Below, piece after piece: positions 25,246-32,828 of a stretch of DNA of 64,000 nt. Below the pieces are notes generated by a model. The model worked only from the letters and a program-made list of their open reading frames with translations, was not told where the DNA came from and ran no database searches. How positions within the stretch are numbered: position 1 is the stretch's first letter; every line of letters begins with the position of its first letter. This stretch comes from JAAXHB01 sp965221635 (lineage in GTDB: Bacteria > Actinomycetota > Acidimicrobiia > Acidimicrobiales > Aldehydirespiratoraceae), in contig OZ244902.1 in NCBI GenBank assembly GCA_965221635.1, positions 682,001-746,000 of the forward strand, given 5' to 3'. The position numbers and the translations under genes were made by a program.

Positions 25246-26310
25246 ATGCGATTGCACAAGTTCAGCGACTGCGACGCCTTCGTGGCGATCGACCTTGAGG
25301 GTGCGGAGGCATCGTCGGGGCCGGTGCGTTGGGCCAGACGAATCCTGCAAGGCGGCGCCAAGGATCTGGCCCGATCACAGACCTACACGTACGCAGCGCT
25401 CAACATGCGCCGCGGTGGAGCCTCGGCGGGCATCAGCGCCCCTGGCCCGGAACGAGCCGACGCGATCGCTGCGTTTGTGACCGAGGCCGCGTCGCTGGTT
25501 GCCGACGGGGTGTACCTGCCCGACCCTGCCAAAGGCGTGTCCGAAGGCGACCTGGACGCTCTGGTTGAGCACGACCCTCGAAACAGCGCCCGGCTGGGCA
25601 GCTTCGGCGCCGCTTGTGATGCCCTCACCGCGGCGTGCGCGGCTGAGGCTGCGGTGGGTGGCCTGGATGGACGCAAGGTGATCATCGAGGGCTTCAACGC
25701 TCCTGGCGCGACCGACGGCGCGGCGCTGGCCCGCGCCGTTGCCGAGCGCGGCGGGCGGATCGTGGCCGTGGCCGACGCGTCGGCAACCTTGGTTGCCGGG
25801 GATTCCGGCCTGGATGCGGAGGCCCTGGCTCAGGCGTGTGTCGATCACGGTTCGGGGGCCCTTGCCGCGCTTGGGTCGGACCTGGGTCTCGAAGCCCAAC
25901 CCTCCCACGCGGTGTGGCGACAGCCCGCGGGGGTTGTGTTCGCCGGTTCGAAGATGGGCACCGTGAACCATCTCGGCGCCGAAGCGATTTGTGAGACCGG
26001 CGAATGTCTCACCCTGGTGCCGTGCGGGCGCCTGGCGTTCACCGCCAAGGCACTTGCGGTGTTCCGCCGAAACGACGTGGCCGCGATCGCCGACTTCGTT
26101 GCCCTGTGCGGCGCCACGATCGCCGCCTGGAGCGATCCCGGGACCGACGACCAGGCGGTTCAATCCGAGGCGGTCGCCGCAGTCACCACCCTGGCCGACG
26201 AAGTCCGGTCCCACCCCGAGGGCCCATTCTTGGGAGCGTGCAAGCAGGCCGAGGCGTTCCTGGCGAGCTGGCACAACGAACTGCCCTTCGGTCGCCCACT
26301 GGCCCCGTAG
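25246..26310 (+). CDS. Glu/Leu/Phe/Val dehydrogenase homologue lacking catalytic residues
   Basis: This 354-residue protein has the overall plan of leucine/glutamate dehydrogenases: a dimerisation/substrate domain, then a Rossmann domain beginning GGLDGRKVIIEGFNAPGATDG. When its N-terminal domain is laid against the family pattern (LARGMTYKxAxxGxxxGGGKaxI and YIxAxDVGT), the substrate-binding Lys becomes Thr48, the catalytic Lys becomes Ser60, and the catalytic Asp becomes Ala95. All three changes suggest it cannot deaminate amino acids. The Rossmann glycines remain partly intact, so it may bind a nucleotide or regulate. The alignment was made by eye. It lies just upstream of the tRNA-Ala gene. 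Confidence 0.8.
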   Translation: MRLHKFSDCDAFVAIDLEGAEASSGPVRWARRILQGGAKDLARSQTYTYAALNMRRGGASAGISAPGPERADAIAAFVTEAASLVADGVYLPDPAKGVSEGDLDALVEHDPRNSARLGSFGAACDALTAACAAEAAVGGLDGRKVIIEGFNAPGATDGAALARAVAERGGRIVAVADASATLVAGDSGLDAEALAQACVDHGSGALAALGSDLGLEAQPSHAVWRQPAGVVFAGSKMGTVNHLGAEAICETGECLTLVPCGRLAFTAKALAVFRRNDVAAIADFVALCGATIAAWSDPGTDDQAVQSEAVAAVTTLADEVRSHPEGPFLGACKQAEAFLASWHNELPFGRPLAP

Positions 26311-26353
26311 TCGGGGTGGGCGTCGGCGGTGCGGTGCCCAGTCCGGGCACGGT

Positions 26354-26359
26354 TACTCT
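26354..26359 (+). promoter_or_regulatory. Possible -10 of tRNA-Ala
   Basis: TACTCT lies 12 bases upstream of the mature tRNA 5' end, which would give a six-base leader. The same hexamer occurs as a likely -10 at 49901. No good -35 is visible. Confidence 0.35.
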
Positions 26360-26371
26360 GAGGATCCCAAC

Positions 26372-26446
26372 GGGGCTGTAGCTCAGGCTGGTTAGAGCAC
26401 CTGCTTTGCAAGCAGGGGGTCGTCGGTTCAAATCCGATCAGCTCCA
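26372..26446 (+). tRNA. tRNA-Ala (anticodon TGC)
   Basis: A full cloverleaf can be drawn: acceptor GGGGCTG/CAGCTCC, D-arm GCTC/GAGC, anticodon stem CCTGC/GCAGG with loop TTTGCAA (anticodon TGC at 26407-26409), and T-arm GTCGG/CCGAT with TTCAAAT. The acceptor stem contains the G3-T70 wobble that alanyl-tRNA synthetase recognises. The discriminator base is A73. The 3' CCA is not encoded (CCC follows) and must be added by the CCA enzyme. Confidence 0.97.
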
Positions 26447-26675
26447 CCCCACCAGATCCGAGAACTGCGCGGTGCGCAAGGCGGGCTCGGACCACAGAAC
26501 CGCAGTTCCAGGCATCGCACCCGGAACTTCCGCCGCAGTGGAATCGGGGAGTCTCGTGTTGGCTTGATCGCCGCGCCATCGAGGGCTTGGGTGCGGTGGA
26601 CGAGCGGGTGCTGTTCGCTGATCGGGGTCGGATTGCGGTCGACCCTTCGCCGGTGCTGTTGGCAGGTGGGGTTGG

Positions 26676-28586
26676 ATGGCGACTTACACTCCGCTGATTC
26701 GGATTTGCCTCTGCTTCGGACTTGCCCTTGGCTTGGTGCTGGCCGGGGCTTGCTCCTCGGACGATCCGATGCCCGCCTTGTCCGGCGACACATCCACGAC
26801 GGTCACCGCCGCTGCCGACTCGCGGGTGGAGGATTCCTCCGCTACTGATCCCGCGGCAAACCCCTCTGCGGTCGGGGGCCCCGCTGACAGCGACCCGTCC
26901 GCCGACACCGCAGCGCCAAGCACCGCTGCGCCAACCATCGTCGAGGCGCAACCTGAACCCACCACCGCTGTGCCCGCAATCTCGGCTGTTCCGATCGACG
27001 AGCTGGTACTCGCCGCTGAGATCGAGGAGTTCGGTCATCCCTTGATGGCCGATTTGTGGATTGATCTGGCAGACGGATTCGTGCCCGCGGTTCGCCTGGT
27101 TGGCCCCGACGGAACCGCGCACGACGTGCGCATCGCCACCGACGCTGTCGCCACACAGCCCGTTCTGCTTGCCGGTATGCGCGCCGACACCACCTATGCG
27201 GTGGAGGTGGACGTGCTCAACAGCGACACCGGCGAAGTAGCGGGCACCTTCAACGAACTGTCCCTCACCACCGGCCAACTTCCCGACGGGTTGCCCGACA
27301 TGGCGGTGACCGTGAGCGACCCCACCCGTATGGCACCCGGGTTGACGATGTTCAACTTGGTTGACCTGCGCGGCGACCTGTCGTCCACCGAATCCGATCC
27401 CGGCGTGCCGCCGCCCCCGGCGGGCTGGATTGTGGCCGTGGACGCTGCCGGCGAGGTGGTGTGGTACCACCACGAGAACCACCCCATCGGCGATGTGCGC
27501 ATGCTCGGAGACGGCACGATCCTGTTCGAGTTCAACGACACGGCGGCCAGGCGGATCAACCTGCGCGGCGAAGTGCTCGAGGAGTGGGCCGGGACGATAA
27601 TCACCGGACGGTTCGCCCTCGACGCTCACGGTCGGCAGGTGGTGGGCGACGATCCGGTGATCGTGAACATCGACTCGATGCACCACGAACACAACCCGCT
27701 CCCCGACGGCACCCACGCCACGCTGAGCACCGAGCTGCGGGTGCTCGACGGCTTCGACGAACCCCAATGTGGCGAAGACCCCGACACCTTCGACGGCACG
27801 TACCACCTGATCGGCGACGTGGTGGTGATCTTCGATCCGGCCACCGGTGAGGTGCTCGAAGAGTTCAACTTGTTCGACTACTTCGATCCTCGCCACGATC
27901 CGGCGGCGTACAACCTGTGCGGCTTGCCGTTCGATTTCGTGTTCCCCAACTGGCTCTACAAGGGCGTGGACAACCAGGCACGCGACTGGACTCACGCCAA
28001 CGCGATCGAACTAGACGAGGCGAACAACACGCTGCTGGTGTCGATCCGGCACTTCGACGCCGTGATCGCGCTGCGCTGGAAGGACGACCTGTCCGGGCCC
28101 GCGGGAGAGTTGCTGTGGCACAGCGGCCCACTCGGCGACCTGGAGTTGTTGTCCGGCGACTGGCACCTCCACCAGCACGCCCCGGAGGTTCTCGCCGACG
28201 GCACAGTGCTCCTGTATGACAACGGCAACAACCGCGAAGGCCGCGGCACACCCGATGCTCCCCTGTACAGCCGAGCCGTGAGATTCGCCATCGACGCCGC
28301 CGCGGGCACCATCGACCAGATCTGGGAGTACCGCAGCAACCGCAACGGCGAGCCGGTGTACGGCGCGTTCGTGGGAGACGTCGACGCCCTCGCCAACGGC
28401 AACGTGCTGGTCACCGACGGCGGCGTGAACGGAACCCGCGGCGACGGTCTGTCCGCCCAGATAGTTGAGATCGTTCCAGGCCCGGGCGCAGACGGCGATG
28501 AGGTCTTCCGCCTCGAGGTGCTGGGCGACGCGGGCTGGGTCGTCTACCGAAGCGAGAGAGTCCCCTCCATCCACGGCCCCGCCTGA
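26676..28586 (+). CDS. Arylsulfotransferase-like (ASST) lipoprotein
   Basis: This 636-residue protein has a lipoprotein signal ending LVLAGAC, then a Ser/Thr/Pro/Ala-rich linker to about residue 110. The rest resembles the ASST six-bladed beta-propeller family, with repeated motifs: DSMHHEHNPLPDG, DWTHANAIELDE, NTLLVSIRHFDAVI, HQHAPEVLADGTVLLYDNGN. Several His residues in these segments could form the active site; in E. coli ASST a His accepts the sulfuryl group from a phenyl sulfate. Function as a sulfotransferase is inferred. It should face the outside of the membrane. The ATG at 26676 is preceded by AGGTGGGG. Confidence 0.88.
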   Translation: MATYTPLIRICLCFGLALGLVLAGACSSDDPMPALSGDTSTTVTAAADSRVEDSSATDPAANPSAVGGPADSDPSADTAAPSTAAPTIVEAQPEPTTAVPAISAVPIDELVLAAEIEEFGHPLMADLWIDLADGFVPAVRLVGPDGTAHDVRIATDAVATQPVLLAGMRADTTYAVEVDVLNSDTGEVAGTFNELSLTTGQLPDGLPDMAVTVSDPTRMAPGLTMFNLVDLRGDLSSTESDPGVPPPPAGWIVAVDAAGEVVWYHHENHPIGDVRMLGDGTILFEFNDTAARRINLRGEVLEEWAGTIITGRFALDAHGRQVVGDDPVIVNIDSMHHEHNPLPDGTHATLSTELRVLDGFDEPQCGEDPDTFDGTYHLIGDVVVIFDPATGEVLEEFNLFDYFDPRHDPAAYNLCGLPFDFVFPNWLYKGVDNQARDWTHANAIELDEANNTLLVSIRHFDAVIALRWKDDLSGPAGELLWHSGPLGDLELLSGDWHLHQHAPEVLADGTVLLYDNGNNREGRGTPDAPLYSRAVRFAIDAAAGTIDQIWEYRSNRNGEPVYGAFVGDVDALANGNVLVTDGGVNGTRGDGLSAQIVEIVPGPGADGDEVFRLEVLGDAGWVVYRSERVPSIHGPA

Positions 28587-28786
28587 CGGCTACCGGGCCA
28601 AAGCACGCGCCCGCCACCGGACGGCTCCCAGACACCGGCTTGCCGATTGCGCTCAGTGTCGATGCGCCCACAAACAAAACACGGCGCGTGCCGGTCCGCG
28701 TGTTTGACCCCCCTTTGCGGCCTGCACGTCAACACCCGGTCGAACGAACGCAGCTCCTGGATGATCCGAACCCCCCGGCGGGCGGG

Positions 28787-29974
28787 TCACATTGCCTGTT
28801 GATAAAGCTCGTGGACTTCGCCACGACTGGGATAACGCGGCGTGTTCAAGATGATGAGGTCGCGCAGCGCGTCGGTTGTGAGCTCGTCGATGTCGTCGTT
28901 CGTGGCGCCGAGGTCGCTGAGGCTGCGGTTTGTGCCGACCGTTGCCGACAGCGCTTCCACCGCCTCGATGGCTGCTGCCGGGTCGGGTGCGGCACCCAGG
29001 GCGACACCCACATCGGCGTAACGGTCGGCTACGGCTTCGAGGTTGAATCGCATCACGTGGGGCAGCATGGTTGCGAGCGTTTGCCCGTGAGCGGTTCCGA
29101 AGGTGCCCGAGATGGGGTGACCGGTGGCGTGTACCAGGCCCAGCAGCGGCCCCGACGAGAAGGCCCGGCCCGCCAGGTGCGAGGCGATCTGCATGGCTGA
29201 GCGCGCCTCCAGGTCGGTTCCGTCGGCCACGGCTCGGGGCAGGGCACGTCCGGTGAGGCGGATGGCGTGAAGCGCCAGGCCGTCGGCGTACGGGTTCGAG
29301 GCGTTGGACGTGTACGCCTCGATGGAGTGGGTGAGAACGTCCATTCCGCACGCTGAGGTGGCGCCCGGAGGCAGCCCGACGGTGAGTGCCGGGTCGAGCA
29401 CCACCATGCGGGGCTGCACGTCGGCGTGGTTGAACAGCAGCTTGCGGTGGTCTTCGCTGCGGGTGATGAGCCCACCGCCGTTGGTTTCCGATGCGGTGCC
29501 CGCGGTGGTGGGAACGGCGATGGTTGGCAAACACGGCGCGGTGGGTTGCGCTTCCGGGGCCAGCGTGTTGAAGTCGATCAGGTCGTTGGCGTCGAGTTCG
29601 GGGGCCATCGCCAGTCGCAGGTCGTCGACGCCCGACGGTGCGGCCATGGCGATGTACTTGCCGCAGTCCATCACCGAGCCGCCCCCCACGAACACGATCA
29701 CCACGTCGTCGGTGCCGAAGTCCCGAAGGGCTGCAACACCGGCGGCCACGTTCGTGTCGCTGGGGTTGGGGTCCACGCCGGTGAACGCCGCCCATTCGAT
29801 GCCGTCACTGCTGAGGGCTTCGGTGACCGTGTCGAGGATCCCGGCAGCGCTCACGCCAGGGTCACTCACCACGAAGGCACGACTGGCGTGGGCTCTCACG
29901 TGTTGGGCGAGTTGGGCGACGCTGTTCTCGCCCATCGTCGTGGTCGGCATTGGTGCGAGTGTGAATGGATTCAT
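28787..29974 (-). CDS. Iron-dependent alcohol dehydrogenase
   Basis: This 395-residue type III (Fe-ADH) family protein has the NAD-binding FVGGGSVMDCGKYIA and the PTTAGTASETNGGG segment. Metal ligands are expected in GMDVLTHSIEAYTS (Asp and His) and in LLGLVHATGHPISGTFGTAHGQT, which gives three further His residues. Such enzymes interconvert alcohols and aldehydes or reduce maleylacetate. The ATG at 29974 is used because the protein then begins at the family's usual N-terminus; upstream codons would add over 100 atypical residues. The ribosome site is weak. The next minus-strand gene is a Gfo/Idh/MocA protein 154 bases upstream. Confidence 0.93.
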   Translation of the reverse strand: MNPFTLAPMPTTTMGENSVAQLAQHVRAHASRAFVVSDPGVSAAGILDTVTEALSSDGIEWAAFTGVDPNPSDTNVAAGVAALRDFGTDDVVIVFVGGGSVMDCGKYIAMAAPSGVDDLRLAMAPELDANDLIDFNTLAPEAQPTAPCLPTIAVPTTAGTASETNGGGLITRSEDHRKLLFNHADVQPRMVVLDPALTVGLPPGATSACGMDVLTHSIEAYTSNASNPYADGLALHAIRLTGRALPRAVADGTDLEARSAMQIASHLAGRAFSSGPLLGLVHATGHPISGTFGTAHGQTLATMLPHVMRFNLEAVADRYADVGVALGAAPDPAAAIEAVEALSATVGTNRSLSDLGATNDDIDELTTDALRDLIILNTPRYPSRGEVHELYQQAM

Positions 29975-30128
29975 GTTCGATGTCTCACTTGGGTTCGGTG
30001 ACGGCCGGTCAAATCCGGAGACTACGCCACCAACAGCATGAACCTCCCCTGAACCGCAAGGCCCGGTCGCAATCACCCAACCGCAAGCCTCGGAGTCGGA
30101 GCCTCGCAACGCATCAGGCCCGTGGCCG

Positions 30129-31097
30129 CTATTCCGGCTGCGCCGTGTCGAGCCAGCGATGCAGCGCCAGGGTGTCGCGGTGGGGGTTTGTGGGTGACTC
30201 GATTGCGCCATCGAGGAAGCAGCCCACGAAGTCGTCCAATTCGAAGTCGAGCCCCGAACCCGCAAACGACGTGTCATGGCGGCGCACCGTGTCGGCCACT
30301 GTGGTGCTTACTGTGTGGGCGCGTTGAAACTCGCCTTCCAGGACGGTGACGCGCTGATCGGTCACAATCGTCGCGCCGCCGTGAGCCGCTCCATGGAACG
30401 TCACCGTGGACGAGGACAGCGCCGACCCTTCGTGCTCGCCGGTGATCGCGGCCTGACTGATCACCCCGTCGGTTCGGGTCACGGCTGTGTGGCTCTGAAG
30501 GGGCGGGCCCAGTAGTTGAAGTGCCAGATCGAGGCCGTAAACCCCGAGATCCAGGATCGCTCCGCTACCGGGTGTGGGGCTGAACCATCGGCGCGTCGGG
30601 TCACGGTCCACGCCATAACCGAGAGTTGAAGTCACGAGGCGAACCGGGTCGGCGCTGGTGGCTGGGTGAAGTTCGGCCACCAAGCGACCGGCCGGCAGAT
30701 AGCGGCTCCACATGCCCTCCACGAGCAGCACCCCCCGATCCTGCGATTCGGCCACGAGGTGCTCCACCTCGGTAAGGGTGGGCGCCAGCGGCTTCTCGCA
30801 CAACACAGCCACCCCCGAACGCAGCGCGGTCAGCACCTCTGCGTAATGGTCATCGGTGGACGAAGCCACGTACACCAAGTCGATCCCCGTGCGGATGAGG
30901 TCGACGATGTCGGCGGCCTCGGCGGAATTGGCTTGCGCTGCGGCGGCACGGCGACGTTCGGCATTGGACGAGGTCACCGCCGCGATCGACAGATCGGATC
31001 GGCCAGAAACGGTCTGGATCATTCGTGAGGCCATGTTTCCCGCGCCGATGATCCCCATGCGCAAGCCGAACAACTGTGCTGGAGTGGATTTCACCAT
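30129..31097 (-). CDS. Gfo/Idh/MocA-family oxidoreductase
   Basis: This 322-residue protein has a Rossmann fold beginning RMGIIGAGNMASRMI, followed by VYVASSTDDHYAEVLTAL and the EKP motif in AVLCEKPLAPT that defines the family. The C-terminal alpha/beta domain is present (GSGAILDLGVYGLDLALQLLG). These enzymes oxidise or reduce sugars, inositols or dihydrodiols with NAD(P). A -10-like AAGATT ends six bases before the ATG at 31097, but its first base departs from TANNNT. It diverges from the 2-hydroxyacid dehydrogenase. Confidence 0.93.
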   Translation of the reverse strand: MVKSTPAQLFGLRMGIIGAGNMASRMIQTVSGRSDLSIAAVTSSNAERRRAAAAQANSAEAADIVDLIRTGIDLVYVASSTDDHYAEVLTALRSGVAVLCEKPLAPTLTEVEHLVAESQDRGVLLVEGMWSRYLPAGRLVAELHPATSADPVRLVTSTLGYGVDRDPTRRWFSPTPGSGAILDLGVYGLDLALQLLGPPLQSHTAVTRTDGVISQAAITGEHEGSALSSSTVTFHGAAHGGATIVTDQRVTVLEGEFQRAHTVSTTVADTVRRHDTSFAGSGLDFELDDFVGCFLDGAIESPTNPHRDTLALHRWLDTAQPE

Positions 31098-31206
31098 CGC
31101 TGCAATCTTCTCATGTGTCGCAGTCGCATGATCGGTCCCCTCAGGCGGTGTTGAATCCGAAATCGAACCAGGTCACAATGAGGCGGCTCATGATGGCGGA
31201 AATCGA

Positions 31207-32280
31207 ATGATGACGGCTACCGGTTCGAGCGCAGCGACCGCCAAAAAGCGGGTGATCATCGACCCGGCGTTCCGCACCATGGACGAGATCTTCGACACCG
31301 CCGATCTCGACCGGCTGGCAGGCGTTGCCGACATCGTGTGGGCGCGCGACACCGCAATGCCCACCGACCAGTTCCTCAGCGAGATCGGAACGGCATCAGC
31401 TGTGGTGTTCGGCCGCTGGCGACACGGGCCCGACGCTCTCGCAGGGGCATCGGCGAACCTTGTGGCGCTGCTCGAAGTGGCAGGCGGACACGAACACCAC
31501 GGGCTCGACTACGACGCCGCACTTCGCAAAAGGATTCGAGTGGGCTCGGTCGCGCCGGCGTTCGGAGAGGTTGTGGCAGAACTGGGCCTGGGCCTTGCGC
31601 TCGATGTGCGCCGCGGCATCACCCAAGCCGACCGGTCGATGAGAACCCGCACCGAGGCCTGGCTCCATGTTGGCAACCTGCCGAACGCCTCCCTGTTCGA
31701 CGCCACGGTGGGCTTTGTGGGCTGCGGCGGGATCTCTCGACACCTGCAGCAACTGCTCGTTCCCTTCCGGACTCGTCTGGTGGGCTATGACCCGCCGATG
31801 GGCGACGACGCCTTGCGGCAACGTTCGATCGAGCCCGTCACCCTCGAACGGCTATTCGACATCGCCGACGTGATCTTCGTGCTCGCCGCGCCCACATCGT
31901 CCACCAAGAAGCTGATCTCCCGGCGCCTCCTGGGCCGCCTGGGTCCGCATCAGGCCCTGGTGGTGCTCAGCCGGGCGTCGGTCGTGGATTTCGATGCCAT
32001 GGTCGAACGATCCAACGAAGCCGGGATCCGCTTCGCAACCGACGTGTACCCCACCGAACCAATCCCCGAAGACGCCCCGGTGCGTGACGCACCCCACGCG
32101 GTGCTCACCCCCCACCTCGCGGGCGCGCTGCCCAACGCCCTGCGCCGGATAGGCCGCTACGTGGTGGACGACCTCGTGGCTCTGCTGGCCGGGGACGAAC
32201 CCAGCCGCCTCCAGTACCTCACCCCCGAAACCCGAGAGGGGCTGCTAACAGCCCGCTCAAAGGCCCGACCCGCCCCATGA
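31207..32280 (+). CDS. D-2-hydroxyacid dehydrogenase family protein
   Basis: This 357-residue protein has an NAD-binding domain (ATVGFVGCGGISRHLQQLL, then YDPPMGDD) and the second family motif LISRRLLGRLGPHQALVVLSRASVVDFDAM. The family's catalytic Arg would be R in VVLSRAS; the Glu is in DVYPTEPIPEDAPV and the His in TPHLAGA. Substrates in the family include D-lactate, glyoxylate, 3-phosphoglycerate and phosphonates, so the reaction is not specified. The start is ATG at 31207 followed by a second ATG. It stands alone between the MocA gene and the AbrB/Fic region. Confidence 0.92.
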   Translation: MMTATGSSAATAKKRVIIDPAFRTMDEIFDTADLDRLAGVADIVWARDTAMPTDQFLSEIGTASAVVFGRWRHGPDALAGASANLVALLEVAGGHEHHGLDYDAALRKRIRVGSVAPAFGEVVAELGLGLALDVRRGITQADRSMRTRTEAWLHVGNLPNASLFDATVGFVGCGGISRHLQQLLVPFRTRLVGYDPPMGDDALRQRSIEPVTLERLFDIADVIFVLAAPTSSTKKLISRRLLGRLGPHQALVVLSRASVVDFDAMVERSNEAGIRFATDVYPTEPIPEDAPVRDAPHAVLTPHLAGALPNALRRIGRYVVDDLVALLAGDEPSRLQYLTPETREGLLTARSKARPAP

Positions 32281-32361
32281 CCACCGCCTGAGCCCCCGGC
32301 TCCTTCGAAGGCATCCGCCGAGGACCGCCTGGCCGTGGGTCCAGTGTCGGGGGGTGGCCAA

Positions 32362-32601
32362 CTACTGGTCTCTCAGGTCGGGATCATCAACGGCGGCGAC
32401 ACCAATCTCGTACCGTTCACGCAGCACGCGTCGGAGTTCACGGCGGAGCGAGTCGATTCCGCCCGGGACGATCAGTGCGGCGTCCCCGAGATCAACAATT
32501 CCGATCTCGCCACCTTGCTCAAGTCCCCAACGATGACGAAGCTCGGCAGGCAGGTTGGTCTGCCCCCGGTGTGAGACCTTGGCGGTTGAAGCAGCCGACA
32601 T
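32362..32601 (-). CDS. AbrB/MazE/SpoVT-family DNA-binding protein
   Basis: This 79-residue protein has a swapped-hairpin AbrB fold near residues 8-47: TAKVSHRGQTNLPAELRHRWGLEQGGEIGIVDLGDAALIVP. Such proteins are usually antitoxins or transition-state regulators, but no PIN or MazF toxin lies on its 3' side. It diverges from the Fic gene across a 227-base region with a palindromic repeat array. TACAAT ends six bases before its ATG, so it is probably leaderless. It may regulate the Fic gene or be an orphan antitoxin. Confidence 0.87.
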   Translation of the reverse strand: MSAASTAKVSHRGQTNLPAELRHRWGLEQGGEIGIVDLGDAALIVPGGIDSLRRELRRVLRERYEIGVAAVDDPDLRDQ

Positions 32602-32607
32602 GCATGC

Positions 32608-32613
32608 ATTGTA
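32608..32613 (-). promoter_or_regulatory. -10 element TACAAT, leaderless geometry
   Basis: On the minus strand TACAAT, close to the consensus TATAAT, ends six bases before the ATG of the AbrB-like gene at 32601. Confidence 0.65.
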
Positions 32614-32710
32614 AATGATGGTTCATGACAAGGCACCCACCTGCTTACCGGCCCGGGGAGGGTCCGAAGATCATCCGCCTCACCCCCGCCCAGGGCGCGC
32701 CGCTCCCCAA

Positions 32711-32801
32711 CGAAACTTGGATTACATAGGTGCAATTCCAAGTTTCGAGCCCGAAACTTGGATTACAGGGGTGCAATTCCAAGTTTCGATTGCGAAACTT
32801 G
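32711..32801. promoter_or_regulatory. Palindromic operator array, 41-bp period
   Basis: A 41-bp unit is present twice and then starts a third time. CGAAACTTG recurs at 32711, 32752 and 32793, and CCAAGTTTCG at 32738 and 32779. Neighbouring arms form two perfect palindromes: 32738-32761 (10-bp arms, four-base centre AGCC) and 32780-32801 (9-bp arms, centre ATTG). GGATTACA..GGTGCAATTCC is also repeated. The array lies between the divergent AbrB-like and Fic genes, close to the Fic start. A 41-bp step is four helical turns, so bound dimers would sit on one face. Confidence 0.85.
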
Positions 32802-32810
32802 TGCCATGGC

Positions 32811-32816
32811 TATGAC
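32811..32816 (+). promoter_or_regulatory. Possible -10 of the Fic gene
   Basis: TATGAC lies 12 bases before the Fic ATG. Its -35 window would fall inside the second palindrome, so binding there would repress. The last base departs from TANNNT. Confidence 0.3.
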
Positions 32817-32828
32817 AAGGCAAGCCCG

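Noticed and set aside
26447..26675. Possible short coding remnant between tRNA-Ala and the ASST-like gene
   Set aside because: One frame stays open for about 50 codons, but it has no start with a ribosome site and no recognisable similarity.
26160..27995. A 611-codon open frame on the minus strand opposite the ASST-like gene
   Set aside because: It runs across the tRNA-Ala gene, has no recognisable domain, and mirrors the codon pattern of the true plus-strand gene. High GC content makes such long shadow frames common.
32711..32801. CRISPR-like short repeat array
   Set aside because: Only two full copies exist, the spacers are themselves repeated, and the units are palindromic and placed at a promoter, which fits an operator better.
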